Source: Acinetobacter sp. CFCC 10889
Lineage (GTDB): Bacteria; Pseudomonadota; Gammaproteobacteria; Pseudomonadales; Moraxellaceae
Length of the DNA: 64,000 nt
Direction: 5' to 3'
Assembly: GCF_003268395.1 (NCBI RefSeq)
Contig: NZ_LQXQ01000010.1
Span: 33,565-97,564 of the forward strand
Part shown: one piece after another, positions 35,710-46,649 of the stretch
Layout of the letters: each line of letters opens with the position of its first letter
How positions within the stretch are numbered: the stretch's first letter is position 1
Made by a program: the position numbers and the translations under genes
Notes under the pieces: generated by a model
Told to the model about the DNA's origin: nothing
The model's database searches: none
The model's input: the letters and a program-made list of their open reading frames with translations, nothing else

Positions 35710-37875
35710 ATGGCTGGCATCGTCGTTTTAGACAAATCAACTTTAGTTACGTTGCAAAATTCAGAAAATAAACATGTCAGCTTAAATCAGGCATCTATTA
35801 TTCGGTTGGGGTATAGCAAAGAACAAATCGCATCCGTTGAGCATAGTGGTAATAAAGCCATTATTATTCTTAAAAATGGTGAAAAAATTGTTTTAGAAAA
35901 TTTCTTTCATGAAGGGAATGAAATACCTCATCAAATTTTACTGAGTAATGTTCAAGGGACTTTTGAAGAGTTAGTCGTCACTGATCAAGGTTATCAGATT
36001 AATTATAATCCTAAACGCATAATTGAAGAACTTGAAAAAAGTCAAACGCATATCACAAATGAAAGTCTTCAAACTGCACAAGCTGTAGAAGAAAATATTG
36101 CATGGTATGAAAAAGATTTAGTGAAACCTGCTTTAATTTTATTAGGCTTGGAAGGTGTTTATTTGGCGGCATTTCATGATAAAGATGATGACGATGACCA
36201 TGTTGCAAATACGGATCTAGTCGCACCATCCGTACCAACAGGAGCATTAGATACTGAAGGTAAAGTTGTCACGGGTAAGGCAGAAGTAGGTGCAACGGTT
36301 TATGTGAAAGACTTATCAGGTAAGATACTTGGGCAAGCAACAGCAGATGCTGAAGGTAATTTTAAGCTAACCTTAGATCGTGAAGTGGTTAATAATGAAA
36401 AAGTGGTGATGTATGCCAAAGATGCAGCAGGTAATGAATCGAAACCTGCTGTGATTACAGGAACAAAAGACACCATTGCACCTGATGCAGCACAAGCACA
36501 AATCAATGATGCAGGCAGTATTGTTTCTGGTAAAGCAGAAGCTGGTGCAAAAGTTTATGTTTATGATTCAACAGGGAAAACAGTATTAGCTGGTCCTGTG
36601 ACTGTGGCTTCGGATGGAACATTTTCAATAGCTGTGACACCTGCTTTAGCTCAAAGTGCAGAAGCGAAAATTATGGTGAAAGATGCTGCGGGTCATCAGT
36701 CTGAATTTAGTACAGTCATTGTTGGAAAAGATACTTTAGCTCCAGAGCAGCCTAATGTTGAAGTAAATGCAACGGGTGATCAAGTCAGTGGTCGTGCTGA
36801 GGCAAATAGTAAAATTACTGTAAAAAATAGTAAAGGTGAGGTGATTGCATCTGCAACTACAGATGACAAAGGGCATTTTACAGTTCAAATCAAGCCAGCT
36901 TTAGCTAAAGATGAAACAGCAAATCTGACAGTAACAGACTCTTCAGGTAATATTTCGAAAGATTTAGCAATAAAAGCAGGTATGGATATGATCGCTCCTG
37001 ATGCGGTAACTGCTAAAATCAATGCTGAGGGAAATGAGGTTACAGGACAAGCTGGTGCAAATCAAAAAGTAGAAGTTTATAATAAAGAGGGTGATTTGCT
37101 TGGTTCAGGTGTCAGTGATGCAGCAGGAAAATTTACCATTATTTTAAAGAGTAGTTTGACTGATAAAGCAATTGCGAATATTTATACTTTTGATGCTGCA
37201 GGTAATAAATCAGAAGCGACTCAAGTCACAGGTACAGCAGATACTATTGCACCAAATAAAGTCGTATTAAAAGCTGTGACCGATGATGTTGGTGATAAAC
37301 AAACAATTGCCAATAATGGAACAACGGATGATACGCGTCCTAAATTTGAAGGAACGGGTGAGACTGGTGCCGTTGTGACGATTTATGATAATGGTCAAGC
37401 AATTGCAACAGTTAAAGTGGAAAATGGTAAATGGACATTTACTCCAAGTACTGATTTAGCATTGGGTGAGCATAGTTTTACATTTACACAAATGGATGCG
37501 GCAAATAATAGTAGTCCAATGAGTGATGCTTTTAAGTTTACTGTGATTACACCTGAAGTAGCTGCAAAAATGGCGGTTGCAGATCTGAATGATAATGCAA
37601 TTGCAGCAGTATTGGAGGATGTAGATGCGACAGAGCCTTTGAATGCAAATGAACATTCTGATGTTGCTACAGTGAATATTTCAACTTTGATGCAACAAGA
37701 TACTTTGCTTGAAAATCAAGATATTGAATCAATATTGCATGATATTCCTACTACAAATGTGAATATGGATGTCGTACCAACAGCGGTATCAACTCAAAAT
37801 GTTGCTATTCTGGCAAATATTAAAGTCGATGCATTGAATGATGAGTTGCTTACGCCTGTACTGAGCTTGGGCTAA
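35710..37875 (+). CDS. Bap-like Ig-repeat surface protein (BLP2 type)
   Basis: Protein of 721 residues. The N-terminus (1-150, MAGIVVLDKSTLVTLQNSEN...VKPALILLGLEGVYLAAFHDKDDDDD) resembles the BapA-type prefix domain, ending in a hydrophobic patch and an acidic run. Then come five tandem Ig-like repeats of 85-95 residues, each built on the pattern VxGxAExGAxVxVxxxxGxxLGxxxxDxxGxFxxxL and separated by DTIAPD-type linkers. A non-repeated acidic tail ends TPVLSLG. Acinetobacter has short Bap-like proteins (BLP2) of about this length; the match is by architecture. There is no Sec signal peptide; export is probably type I-like. Role: biofilm and adhesion, by family. Confidence 0.8.
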   Translation: MAGIVVLDKSTLVTLQNSENKHVSLNQASIIRLGYSKEQIASVEHSGNKAIIILKNGEKIVLENFFHEGNEIPHQILLSNVQGTFEELVVTDQGYQINYNPKRIIEELEKSQTHITNESLQTAQAVEENIAWYEKDLVKPALILLGLEGVYLAAFHDKDDDDDHVANTDLVAPSVPTGALDTEGKVVTGKAEVGATVYVKDLSGKILGQATADAEGNFKLTLDREVVNNEKVVMYAKDAAGNESKPAVITGTKDTIAPDAAQAQINDAGSIVSGKAEAGAKVYVYDSTGKTVLAGPVTVASDGTFSIAVTPALAQSAEAKIMVKDAAGHQSEFSTVIVGKDTLAPEQPNVEVNATGDQVSGRAEANSKITVKNSKGEVIASATTDDKGHFTVQIKPALAKDETANLTVTDSSGNISKDLAIKAGMDMIAPDAVTAKINAEGNEVTGQAGANQKVEVYNKEGDLLGSGVSDAAGKFTIILKSSLTDKAIANIYTFDAAGNKSEATQVTGTADTIAPNKVVLKAVTDDVGDKQTIANNGTTDDTRPKFEGTGETGAVVTIYDNGQAIATVKVENGKWTFTPSTDLALGEHSFTFTQMDAANNSSPMSDAFKFTVITPEVAAKMAVADLNDNAIAAVLEDVDATEPLNANEHSDVATVNISTLMQQDTLLENQDIESILHDIPTTNVNMDVVPTAVSTQNVAILANIKVDALNDELLTPVLSLG

Positions 37876-37887
37876 ATTTAAAATATG

Positions 37888-37915
37888 AAAAAAGCGGTGA
37901 TTTTCATCGCTTTTT
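37888..37915 (+). terminator. Terminator after the Bap-like gene
   Basis: AAAAAAGCG (37888-37896) and CGCTTTTT pair around GTGATTTTCAT with extra partial pairing, followed by a T run. Confidence 0.75.
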
Positions 37916-37956
37916 CTGCTTTTACACTGTATGTTTTAAATTTCTAAGGGGTGAAT

Positions 37957-38199
37957 ATGGTTGTAATTGAAGCATTTGAGGCAAAGCAAAATTGTTATTT
38001 TAATTATGATTTTGAAGAATTGTATCAATTGACAGATGATTTTCCTGAAGAACTTTCAGTATCTTTACGTGGCATGTTATATCGCCATGAAATCAAATAT
38101 CCTAATGCGACGTATTATATTTATTTCAGTGATATTTTGACGGGTGAAGAACTCGAAAAAATGAAAGCGGATTGGATGCGTTATTGCCCATTAGCTTAG
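37957..38199 (+). CDS. Small hypothetical protein
   Basis: Protein of 80 residues, acidic, with no signal or membrane segment. It reads MVVIEAFEAKQNCYFNYDFEELYQL and ends DWMRYCPLA. The ATG at 37957 follows AAGGGG five bases upstream, which decides the start over an in-frame GTG at 37951. I do not recognise the family. It lies 80 bases after the Bap-like gene, beyond a terminator. Confidence 0.65.
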   Translation: MVVIEAFEAKQNCYFNYDFEELYQLTDDFPEELSVSLRGMLYRHEIKYPNATYYIYFSDILTGEELEKMKADWMRYCPLA

Positions 38200-38273
38200 T
38201 TTTATTTTTATAAAAGTAAATATATTTGTGGATCAGCACAGCCTCATCTTTTGTGTAACATTTAGATTGATTC

Positions 38274-38406
38274 GCGTAGGCGTTGCCTCACTTTTGAAGG
38301 ATGAGGAATATATTCCGTAAGAGTGACAAAAATCCTTTGTTGAGCAAAGGGGACTTCCTTGTCCCCTTGCTCAACGGCGACATCCATGTCGCCTTACGAG
38401 ATAGTA
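38274..38406. repeat. Mosaic palindromic repeat element
   Basis: About 130 bases made of consecutive palindromes: AGGCGTTGCCT (38278-38288), GGAATATATTCC (38305-38316), a long stem GTTGAGCAAAGGGGAC with GTCCCCTTGCTCAAC (38339-38375, one bulge) and GGCGACAT-CC-ATGTCGCC (38376-38393). The outer parts (GTAGGCG and GCCTTACG) are roughly inverted. It looks like a dispersed Acinetobacter intergenic repeat. It fills the 395-base gap before purB, which otherwise holds only the purB terminator. Confidence 0.7.
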
Positions 38407-38541
38407 CCGCTGATATTGAAAGCTTATGAGTTGAGGTTATTTATTTTATATATTGAAATTCTAAAAATACATTACCTCATAGGATATTAAATGAATTTAA
38501 AGATTGGTATTAAGAATAATCAATCGCATCTTTTAAAATCC

Positions 38542-38577
38542 AATAAATAAACGAAGCCGAAGCTTCGTTTATTTATT
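38542..38577 (-). terminator. Terminator after purB
   Basis: AATAAATAAACGAAGC (38542-38557), loop CGAA, GCTTCGTTTATTTATT (38562-38577): a perfect 16-bp stem. Confidence 0.9.
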
Positions 38578-38594
38578 TTAAATGGGTCTAAAAA

Positions 38595-39992
<1,398 letters not shown>

Positions 39993-40047
39993 TTAAAATT
40001 TGGAATTAAACGAAAAGCGAAAAGATGCTGCTTCATTTTCATTCAAG

Positions 40048-40779
40048 TTATACAACCTGATATTGAAGTCGAGCAAGATCTTGAATATCTCGTAGCAATT
40101 TACGTTTGCTAAAAATCATTGCCCAAGAACTACCACCGAGCTGACGCCAAAGATGCGCCATTTGTAAACCTGTAAATAAACAGGCACGAATACGGTTAGT
40201 ATGAGATGGGTCTTTAAAGGCTTCAGCATTGCCACGTACTAAAATACGAGGATTGATTTGTCCAGCGGTATCGACATAGGTTTGTGCGAGATTGGCAATA
40301 ATACTTGGGTGAGTATAATCGTTATCGAAAAAGGACAGTTGTTTTAAGATTTTTTGTTGAGATTTTTCAATAATTTCGACGAATTTAGGATTACCATAAA
40401 CTTTTTTTTCTAAGGCTAATAACGCCATTGCATAGGACATGGGCAGTTTGGCATTCGATAATTTTGGAATTTTGGACTTTGGTGCAGGATTAAAAGGCTG
40501 GGTGATGCTACCTTCTAAAGTCTTTAAACCTAAGGAAATATCAGATAATTTACAAAAAAAGTCTAAAGTTTGAGAGGATTGATTCTCTGTAGGGCGGATA
40601 TTTAGGCTGGCTTTGATCAATTGTTCAAAATAGAAATTACCACTTTCACCAATACTTTGACGTCCTGACATTGCGGTCATATGGGTGAGCTGTGTTGCTT
40701 GAAACACAGCTGCTAACGCCAAAGCTTTATTTTGGCGTGGATTCAAAGTTTGAGGCTGTTGAAAGGGTAGATCAACCAT
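40048..40779 (-). CDS. hflD: HflD-like high-frequency lysogenization protein
   Basis: Protein of 243 residues, homologous to E. coli HflD (YcfC), which sits at the membrane and is known for interfering with lambda CII. Visible features: [17 protein letters not shown] near the start, [14 protein letters not shown] in the middle and [41 protein letters not shown] at the end. An all-helical fold is expected. Its place between mnmA and purB is the E. coli order and supports the call. The true cellular role is unclear. Confidence 0.9.
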   Translation of the reverse strand: MVDLPFQQPQTLNPRQNKALALAAVFQATQLTHMTAMSGRQSIGESGNFYFEQLIKASLNIRPTENQSSQTLDFFCKLSDISLGLKTLEGSITQPFNPAPKSKIPKLSNAKLPMSYAMALLALEKKVYGNPKFVEIIEKSQQKILKQLSFFDNDYTHPSIIANLAQTYVDTAGQINPRILVRGNAEAFKDPSHTNRIRACLFTGLQMAHLWRQLGGSSWAMIFSKRKLLRDIQDLARLQYQVV

Positions 40780-40809
40780 GCCTAAATTCCTTGCAGTTTG
40801 TTGAATAAC

Positions 40810-41946
40810 TTAATCAATAAAATCAGGTTTTGGTGCATTGGTATGATGAATAACACCACCACCTAGGCAGATGTCATCCACATAGAACACCACACTTTGA
40901 CCAGGTGTGACTGCACGTTGAGGTTCATCAAACTCCACACGTACCCCGTTCGGTGTACTTGGATCTTTAAATAAAGTACACATTTGATCGGGCTGGCGAT
41001 AACGTGTTTTCGCAGTACATTTAAAACCAGCTTCAGGAATGTCCTGCTCACCAGCCACCCAATCAATCGCTTCAGACCATAAAATGGTACTTTGCATCAA
41101 AGGATGTTCATGACCTTGACCAATGACGAGGCGGTTATTTTCAATGTCTTTATGTAGAACGAACCATGCACCTTCTTCAGCACCTTTGAGACCGCCTAAA
41201 CCAATCCCACCACGCTGACCGAGCGTATAGTACATTAAGCCATGATGTTCACCAACCTCTTTTCCTGTATCTAGCACAATTTTTCCAGGTTGGGCAGGTA
41301 AATACTGCTTTAAAAAGTCATTAAAACGGCGTTCACCAATAAAACAAATCCCTGTAGAGTCTTTTTTCTTGGCAGTGGCTAAACCGAGTTCTTCTGCAAT
41401 TTTACGCACTTCAGGCTTTTCAATTTCACCCACAGGAAACAAAGTTTTATTGATTTCACGACCATGTACAGCATGCAGGAAATAGGTTTGATCTTTATTT
41501 TGATCTACACCCCGCAGTAGAGGTGCATATTCCTCACCACGTGAATTAGTTACAGTTTCACCTCGACGGCAATAATGTCCAGTCGCAATAAAGTCAGCAC
41601 CTAAGTTCACAGCATGGTCTAAAAATGCACGGAATTTAATTTCTTTATTACAGAGAATGTCTGGATTCGGTGTGCGACCTGCCGCATATTCCTGTAAAAA
41701 ATGCTCAAAGACACGATCCCAATATTCCATGGCAAAGTTAGCCGTGTGCAGTTTGATGCCGATTTTGTCACAGACAGCCTGTGCATCAGCAAGGTCTTCC
41801 ATTGCCGTACAGTATTCCGTGCCGTCATCTTCTTCCCAGTTTTTCATGAAAAGCCCTTCAACCTGATAACCCTGTTGAAGTAAAAGTGCAGCAGAAACAG
41901 ATGAATCTACACCACCCGACATACCGACGATGACACGTTGTTGCAT
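40810..41946 (-). CDS. mnmA: tRNA-specific 2-thiouridylase MnmA
   Basis: Makes 2-thiouridine at the wobble position 34 of tRNA-Lys, -Glu and -Gln. The 378-residue protein has the PP-loop [19 protein letters not shown], the catalytic cysteine in [15 protein letters not shown] and the second Cys in [15 protein letters not shown], followed by the C-terminal beta domains ([25 protein letters not shown]). The frame is open to 42033, but the ATG at 41946 (MQQRVIVG) gives the family start and leaves 4 bases to the nudix gene. One of its substrates, tRNA-Glu(UUC), is encoded at 44335. Confidence 0.95.
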   Translation of the reverse strand: MQQRVIVGMSGGVDSSVSAALLLQQGYQVEGLFMKNWEEDDGTEYCTAMEDLADAQAVCDKIGIKLHTANFAMEYWDRVFEHFLQEYAAGRTPNPDILCNKEIKFRAFLDHAVNLGADFIATGHYCRRGETVTNSRGEEYAPLLRGVDQNKDQTYFLHAVHGREINKTLFPVGEIEKPEVRKIAEELGLATAKKKDSTGICFIGERRFNDFLKQYLPAQPGKIVLDTGKEVGEHHGLMYYTLGQRGGIGLGGLKGAEEGAWFVLHKDIENNRLVIGQGHEHPLMQSTILWSEAIDWVAGEQDIPEAGFKCTAKTRYRQPDQMCTLFKDPSTPNGVRVEFDEPQRAVTPGQSVVFYVDDICLGGGVIHHTNAPKPDFID

Positions 41947-41950
41947 AGGA

Positions 41951-42436
41951 CTAGGCATCCAAATTTGAAATGAGAGGAGAGTTTTGATGCTCATAAACGA
42001 GCGAAAGTGGGTATTTTTGCCCAGAAAGTGCATCTTGTACAGCTTTAATCACTAAGGGGCTGCGGGCGCGGGCTGAATTGACCAATTCATCAAGGCTCAT
42101 CCATTTTGGACCGACAATGCCTGTATCAAGTTCAGCTTCGGGGAAATATTCCAACACATGTGCTAAAAAGCAAAATCTATAATAAGTACGGTCAGGAAAC
42201 ATGGGTGGAGTATAAGTATAGATACCAAGCAGGGAATCGACTTCTACAGCATGACCAGTTTCTTCCATGGTTTCACGAACAGCGGCTTGGACTATAGATT
42301 CACCACATTCCACATGTCCTGCGGGTTGGTTAAATACCGTGTGTGTCACGCCTTCTGTATGTTCTTCAACAAAAAGAAATTTTCCGTCTTTTTCTACAAC
42401 TGTAGCGACGGTAACATGAGGAGTCCAAGAGGTCAT
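41951..42436 (-). CDS. nudJ: Nudix hydrolase, NudJ-like
   Basis: Pyrophosphohydrolase of 161 residues. The Nudix box is complete: [25 protein letters not shown] (G-x5-E-x7-RE-x2-EE-x-G). The N-terminus [27 protein letters not shown] and the [12 protein letters not shown] segment fit NudJ, a hydroxymethylpyrimidine-diphosphate/thiamine-pyrophosphate phosphatase in E. coli. The ATG at 42436 is preferred to an upstream TTG at 42442. It directly precedes mnmA, as in E. coli. Confidence 0.88.
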   Translation of the reverse strand: MTSWTPHVTVATVVEKDGKFLFVEEHTEGVTHTVFNQPAGHVECGESIVQAAVRETMEETGHAVEVDSLLGIYTYTPPMFPDRTYYRFCFLAHVLEYFPEAELDTGIVGPKWMSLDELVNSARARSPLVIKAVQDALSGQKYPLSLVYEHQNSPLISNLDA

Positions 42437-42570
42437 AACCAAAACCGAGGGAAATAAAGCGCTATTCTACAAAATTTTGGCAAGAGTGGCTATGTTTTGA
42501 ATGGATTTGTCTCTGGATTTTGATTGAAAGTGTTTTGACCATTTGAGTGTATTTGAAAGGTTAAATATGA

Positions 42571-42600
42571 AAAAAAGAGCAGAGGATCAGTCTGCTCTTG
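42571..42600 (-). terminator. Terminator after the amino-acid permease
   Basis: AAGAGCAGA (42575-42583) and TCTGCTCTT (42591-42599) pair; on the minus strand the stem is followed by seven T. Confidence 0.85.
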
Positions 42601-42633
42601 ATGATTTAGCTATAAAATAAATTTTCAATAAAA

Positions 42634-44064
42634 TTATAATTCTGAGTCTTTATACAAATACGCATAACTTACATAACAACAAGCAATAAAAATTAAACAA
42701 CAGATAAAACCAACTCTCATTTCAGGATCGAACACCATACTGATACAGGTAATAAAACAGAACACAAAACCTAAAATTGGTACGATAGGAAATAAAGGTG
42801 CGGCAAAACCTAATTCCTCTTTACGACGACCAGCTTTGTACCATTCACGACGAAAATTAAACTGGCTCCAACAAATACTCATCCATACTACAACCATGGT
42901 AAATGCGGCAACACCAAGTAAATTTTTGAAAATGGTTTCAGGTGCAAAATGTTCAGACAATAAACCCGGCAATGCACCGAGCATTGTGACCATTACAGCG
43001 ATATAAGGAATACCACGAGCATTCAGTTTCGAAAAAACGGTTGGCAACTGCTTTTTGGCAGACAATGACCACATCATCCGAGATGCTGCAAAAAGACCTG
43101 AATTGGCAGCAGACAATAATGCTGTAATGATCACAAAACGAATAATGTCTTCTGCATAAGGAATACCAATATGGTTGAATACAGTAACAAAGGGACTGCT
43201 ACTGACCCCTTCAGCATTTAATCCCGCCATTTCATGTGGTAATAGAGCACTGATCACAATGATCGTACCCACAAAGAAAATCAATAAACGCCAAATAGCT
43301 GTATTGATGGCTTTAGGGACATTTTTGGCAGGATCTTTGGTTTCACCCGCAGCAACCCCAATGAGTTCTGTTCCTGAAAATGCAAAATTCACAATTAGCA
43401 TGGTGGTAAAAATAGGAATAAGCCCATTGGGAAACCAATCATTGCCTGTTAAATTGCTAAATAATGGTGCAGAACTATAGCCTTCGTAATTTATAAACCC
43501 AAAAATTGCCAACAAGCCTAAGAGAATAAAAGCCACTACTGTGATAACTTTGACTAAAGATAGCCAAAATTCAGACTCTGCAAACCAACGTGTAGAACTC
43601 ATATTTAGTCCAAACACTACGGCTGCAAAAATAATGGTCCATAGCCACATAGAAATTTGAGGAAACCATTCCTGCATTAACAATGCTGCAGCAGTAAATT
43701 CTGTCCCTAGAGTTGCTGACCACGTAAGCCAATACAGCCATGTCACAGTATAACCTGTGGCAGGACCAATATATTTTTGGGCATATGTCCCAAAAGAGCC
43801 AGATTCAGGCATGTGAACTGCAAGTTCACCCAAACATAGCATCACCATATAGGCAATGATACCGCCCAAAATATAGGAAATAATGGCGCCAATCGGTCCC
43901 GTTTGCGCAATAACTTCACCTGAACCTAAAAATAAGCCCGTACCAATCGCACCACCCAGTGAGATCATCACTAAGTGTCGGGTGCTCATCGCACGTTTTA
44001 AGGGTGCAGAATTCCCTTGTGATGGGGCTTCATGCTGCGTGTGAGGTGATTGCATAAAAATCAT
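42634..44064 (-). CDS. APC-family amino-acid permease
   Basis: Secondary transporter of 476 residues with 12 predicted membrane spans. The signature HLVMISLGGAIGTGLFLGSGEVIAQTGPIGAI is the first span of the amino-acid-transporter family. GELAVHMPESGSFGTYAQKYIGPATGY, FSGTELIGVAAGETKDPAKNVPKAIN and NSGLFAASRMMWSLSA are conserved blocks of the LysP/AroP/GabP group. The substrate cannot be fixed from sequence. The short cytoplasmic N-terminus allows starts at 44064 or 44055. Monocistronic. Confidence 0.88.
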   Translation of the reverse strand: MIFMQSPHTQHEAPSQGNSAPLKRAMSTRHLVMISLGGAIGTGLFLGSGEVIAQTGPIGAIISYILGGIIAYMVMLCLGELAVHMPESGSFGTYAQKYIGPATGYTVTWLYWLTWSATLGTEFTAAALLMQEWFPQISMWLWTIIFAAVVFGLNMSSTRWFAESEFWLSLVKVITVVAFILLGLLAIFGFINYEGYSSAPLFSNLTGNDWFPNGLIPIFTTMLIVNFAFSGTELIGVAAGETKDPAKNVPKAINTAIWRLLIFFVGTIIVISALLPHEMAGLNAEGVSSSPFVTVFNHIGIPYAEDIIRFVIITALLSAANSGLFAASRMMWSLSAKKQLPTVFSKLNARGIPYIAVMVTMLGALPGLLSEHFAPETIFKNLLGVAAFTMVVVWMSICWSQFNFRREWYKAGRRKEELGFAAPLFPIVPILGFVFCFITCISMVFDPEMRVGFICCLIFIACCYVSYAYLYKDSEL

Positions 44065-44290
44065 TTAGCTAAATAACGAAGCGCAACATTGTAGGTGTTA
44101 TTGATGCGGAGTTCAAAGAAGAATTAATAAAGTAAATACAATTGTCATGATGATGTTGTATTGTGAACGATTAGAGATTAATTGAATCAGTTCAAGCGAG
44201 AATAGTTTTAGGTAATGGGTAGAGGGTGAAAAATGTGCAAAATATTACAAATTGATCAAATGAAATAAGTGATTAAAATAAGAAAATTTA

Positions 44291-44319
44291 GAAAAAAAGT
44301 GTAGCTTAGATATAAGCAG
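44291..44319 (-). terminator. Possible terminator after tRNA-Glu
   Basis: On the minus strand GCTTA, loop TATC, TAAGC (44304-44317) is followed by TACACTTTTTTT. The stem is short, so the call is tentative. Confidence 0.45.
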
Positions 44320-44334
44320 AGAATATAAAATATA

Positions 44335-44410
44335 TGGCGACCCTACGGGGATTCGAACCCCGGTTACCGCCGTGAAAGGGCGATGTCCTAGGCCTCTAGA
44401 CGATAGGGTC
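44335..44410 (-). tRNA. tRNA-Glu (anticodon TTC)
   Basis: A 76-base cloverleaf, including an encoded CCA end. Acceptor GACCCTA pairs with TAGGGTC. The D arm is TCGTCTAGAGGCCTAGGACA, the anticodon loop CCCTTTCACGG carries TTC, and the T arm CCGGGGTTCGAATCCCCG is perfect. It lies 20 bases after the rnt stop codon on the same strand, so it is probably transcribed with pyrC-rnt or from a promoter inside rnt. Confidence 0.97.
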
Positions 44411-44430
44411 GTTTAGAAGATGGCGCTATC

Positions 44431-45090
44431 TTATTGATCCGCCATCAAAGTGTCAAGTACATGAGGAGACAGTTTGTTCAAAATATAACAAAACAGTTCA
44501 GCTGTTTTTTGAGTATCATACAAAGCAGAATGAGCTTCTTTGCCATCAAACTCGATACCAGCTTGGATACATGATTTTGCTAAAACTGTTTGCCCAAACA
44601 TCACAGCACTTAAAGTTACCGTGTCAAAAACCGAAAAACTATGGAATGGGTTTTGATTTTTAGTGCTTGTTCGTGCAATTGCTGCTTTTAGAAAACCCAA
44701 ATCAAAATGTGCATTGTGTCCAACAAGAACAGCATGTGTACATTGTTGTTGACGACGAACTTCATTTACTGCTTTAAAAATACGTTTCAAAGCTGTTTTT
44801 TCATCTTCAGCCATCGCAATACGCATTGGATTGGAGGGATCGATGCCAATAAATTCTAATGAACGTCGATCTAAATTTGCACCCTCAAACGGATTGATGT
44901 GCGCATGATGTGCCTCACCAGGTACAAATTTACCATCAGCATCATAGATGATCGGAATACACGCAATTTCAAGTAATGCATCTGTATCAGCATTGAAGCC
45001 TGCAGTTTCAACATCAACAACGACAGGTAAAAAACCACGAAATCGTTGTGCGATTACAGGCTGTATTTCAGTTGTCACACTTTTCTCCAT
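44431..45090 (-). CDS. rnt: Ribonuclease T
   Basis: DEDD-family 3'-5' exoribonuclease that trims 3' ends of tRNA and other stable RNA. The 219-residue protein has exonuclease motif [22 protein letters not shown], motif [20 protein letters not shown] and motif [18 protein letters not shown]. The arrangement [25 protein letters not shown] between them is family-like. It overlaps the end of pyrC by 16 bases (translational coupling) and is followed 20 bases later by a tRNA gene, whose product is a plausible substrate. Confidence 0.95.
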   Translation of the reverse strand: MEKSVTTEIQPVIAQRFRGFLPVVVDVETAGFNADTDALLEIACIPIIYDADGKFVPGEAHHAHINPFEGANLDRRSLEFIGIDPSNPMRIAMAEDEKTALKRIFKAVNEVRRQQQCTHAVLVGHNAHFDLGFLKAAIARTSTKNQNPFHSFSVFDTVTLSAVMFGQTVLAKSCIQAGIEFDGKEAHSALYDTQKTAELFCYILNKLSPHVLDTLMADQ

Positions 45091-46109
45091 TGGATGGTCT
45101 TACCCGCATACAACGGAATAATTTTTTCGCCATCCAAGTAGTCAAAACTTTCAGGAATAACTTGGTCTTCTTTTACAAGTGTAATGGTTTCAGTATTACG
45201 AGGTAAACCGTAAAAATCTGCACCAAAATGGCTTGCAAAACCTTCTAAACGTTCGATTTTACCCACTTGATCAAAAGCTTGCGCATATAATTCAATCGCA
45301 GTTGGGGCACTATAGCAACCTGCACAACCACAAGCATTTTCTTTTGCATTTTTAGAATGTGGAGCACTGTCAGTACCTAAGAAAAACTTAGGATTAGCAC
45401 TAGTTGCAACTTCAAGCAAGGTCTGTTGGTGTGTTTGGCGTTTTAAGATCGGTAAGCAATAGAAGTGAGGTTTTATTCCACCCACCAACATGTCATTACG
45501 GTTGAACAATAAATGTTGCGGAGTAATAGTCGCAGCGACATTACGATCTTGTTCCAGTACAAAATGCGCAGCTTCACTGGTGGTAATGTGTTCTAAAACC
45601 AATTTTAATTTTGGAAATTGTCTTAATAATGGTGCTAATACTTCATCAAGAAAACGTTTTTCACGATCGAAAATATCAACATGATGATGTGTGACTTCCC
45701 CATGTAACAATAATGGTACTTGATGCTCTTCAAGTTGTTCAATCACAGCATATACTTTACGAATGTCACTTACACCATTATCTGAGTTGGTGGTTGCACC
45801 TGCTGGATAAAGCTTAATGGCATTTACATGTGCTGAATCTTTGATTTTCTTAACTTCAGATGGTTCAGTATGATCCGTAAAATACAACACCATCCGAGGG
45901 TCAAAAGATAGATCTTCAGGTACGTGTGCGAGAATACGTTCACGATAAGCCAAAGCTTCTTCAACTGTTTTTACAGGAGGAACAAGATTTGGCATACAAA
46001 TTGCGCGTGCAAATTGACGAGCTAAATCTGGAACAGTACGTTTTAAAGCAAGCCCATCACGTAGGTGTGCATGCCAATCATCGGGCTGAAGAAGAGTAAT
46101 CGTGTTCAA
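45075..46109 (-). CDS. pyrC: Dihydroorotase
   Basis: Zinc enzyme closing carbamoyl-aspartate to dihydroorotate in pyrimidine synthesis. The 344-residue class II protein has the metal-binding [10 protein letters not shown] at the N-terminus, the carboxylated lysine in [18 protein letters not shown], histidines in [13 protein letters not shown] and [13 protein letters not shown], and the catalytic Asp in [14 protein letters not shown]. Length and N-terminus are normal. It shares an overlap with rnt downstream. The 540-base region before it is the divergent promoter region. Confidence 0.96.
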   Translation of the reverse strand: MNTITLLQPDDWHAHLRDGLALKRTVPDLARQFARAICMPNLVPPVKTVEEALAYRERILAHVPEDLSFDPRMVLYFTDHTEPSEVKKIKDSAHVNAIKLYPAGATTNSDNGVSDIRKVYAVIEQLEEHQVPLLLHGEVTHHHVDIFDREKRFLDEVLAPLLRQFPKLKLVLEHITTSEAAHFVLEQDRNVAATITPQHLLFNRNDMLVGGIKPHFYCLPILKRQTHQQTLLEVATSANPKFFLGTDSAPHSKNAKENACGCAGCYSAPTAIELYAQAFDQVGKIERLEGFASHFGADFYGLPRNTETITLVKEDQVIPESFDYLDGEKIIPLYAGKTIQWRKV

Positions 46110-46649
46110 GGCTGTTCTTACTGAGAGAAATAAGATAGATAATAATCCATTCCAACTAAAATGGTAACCGCTATTTTGAACTTGCTAAAAATCAGTATGA
46201 TTTGTGAGTGCTAAATAGATATTTTTTAATCGATATCTTGTGATTTACATATTAAACAAGCATGATATTTTATCTATGAATGATGTATCAATATTTTGAA
46301 ATATGTGAATAGATGATTTGGATAGATATTGAATATTCTTATGTTTAATCAAGTGAGAAAAGAATAGATTTTGCCATGATAAAAAGTGAAATAATAATTC
46401 ACTTTTTACTTAATAAAGTGTTAAATTTATCACACTTTAAGGGTATTTGTTTTGGGTGGATATTGTACTTGATTAGGTTTTTAGTACAATTAACAAATTG
46501 ATATTAAATGAAATATTTAAATAAGTTTTACTTTAAATAAAGTATACTATATTGCTAAAGTATTTTAAAAAATTGATCATATTTACTGCATATAAGTAGC
46601 TAAAGATTTGTTTTTTAATATTTAAAATGAGATGAATAGAGAGTAAAAA
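46110..46649. other. Divergent intergenic region with two hairpins
   Basis: About 540 AT-rich bases between leftward pyrC and rightward ldt-like gene. No ORF is credible. Two strong palindromes lie in the middle (46381-46407 and 46414-46439, see separate entry), even though neither flanking gene ends there. The remainder should hold the two promoters. Confidence 0.55.
46381..46439. terminator. Two adjacent hairpins, possible terminators of an unseen transcript
   Basis: AAAAAGTGAA (46381-46390) with TTCACTTTTT (46398-46407) is a perfect 10-bp stem with A and T tracts on both sides, like a bidirectional terminator. It is followed by TAAAGTGT (46414-46421) with ACACTTTA (46432-46439). No gene ends here, so a small RNA is possible. 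Confidence 0.5.
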
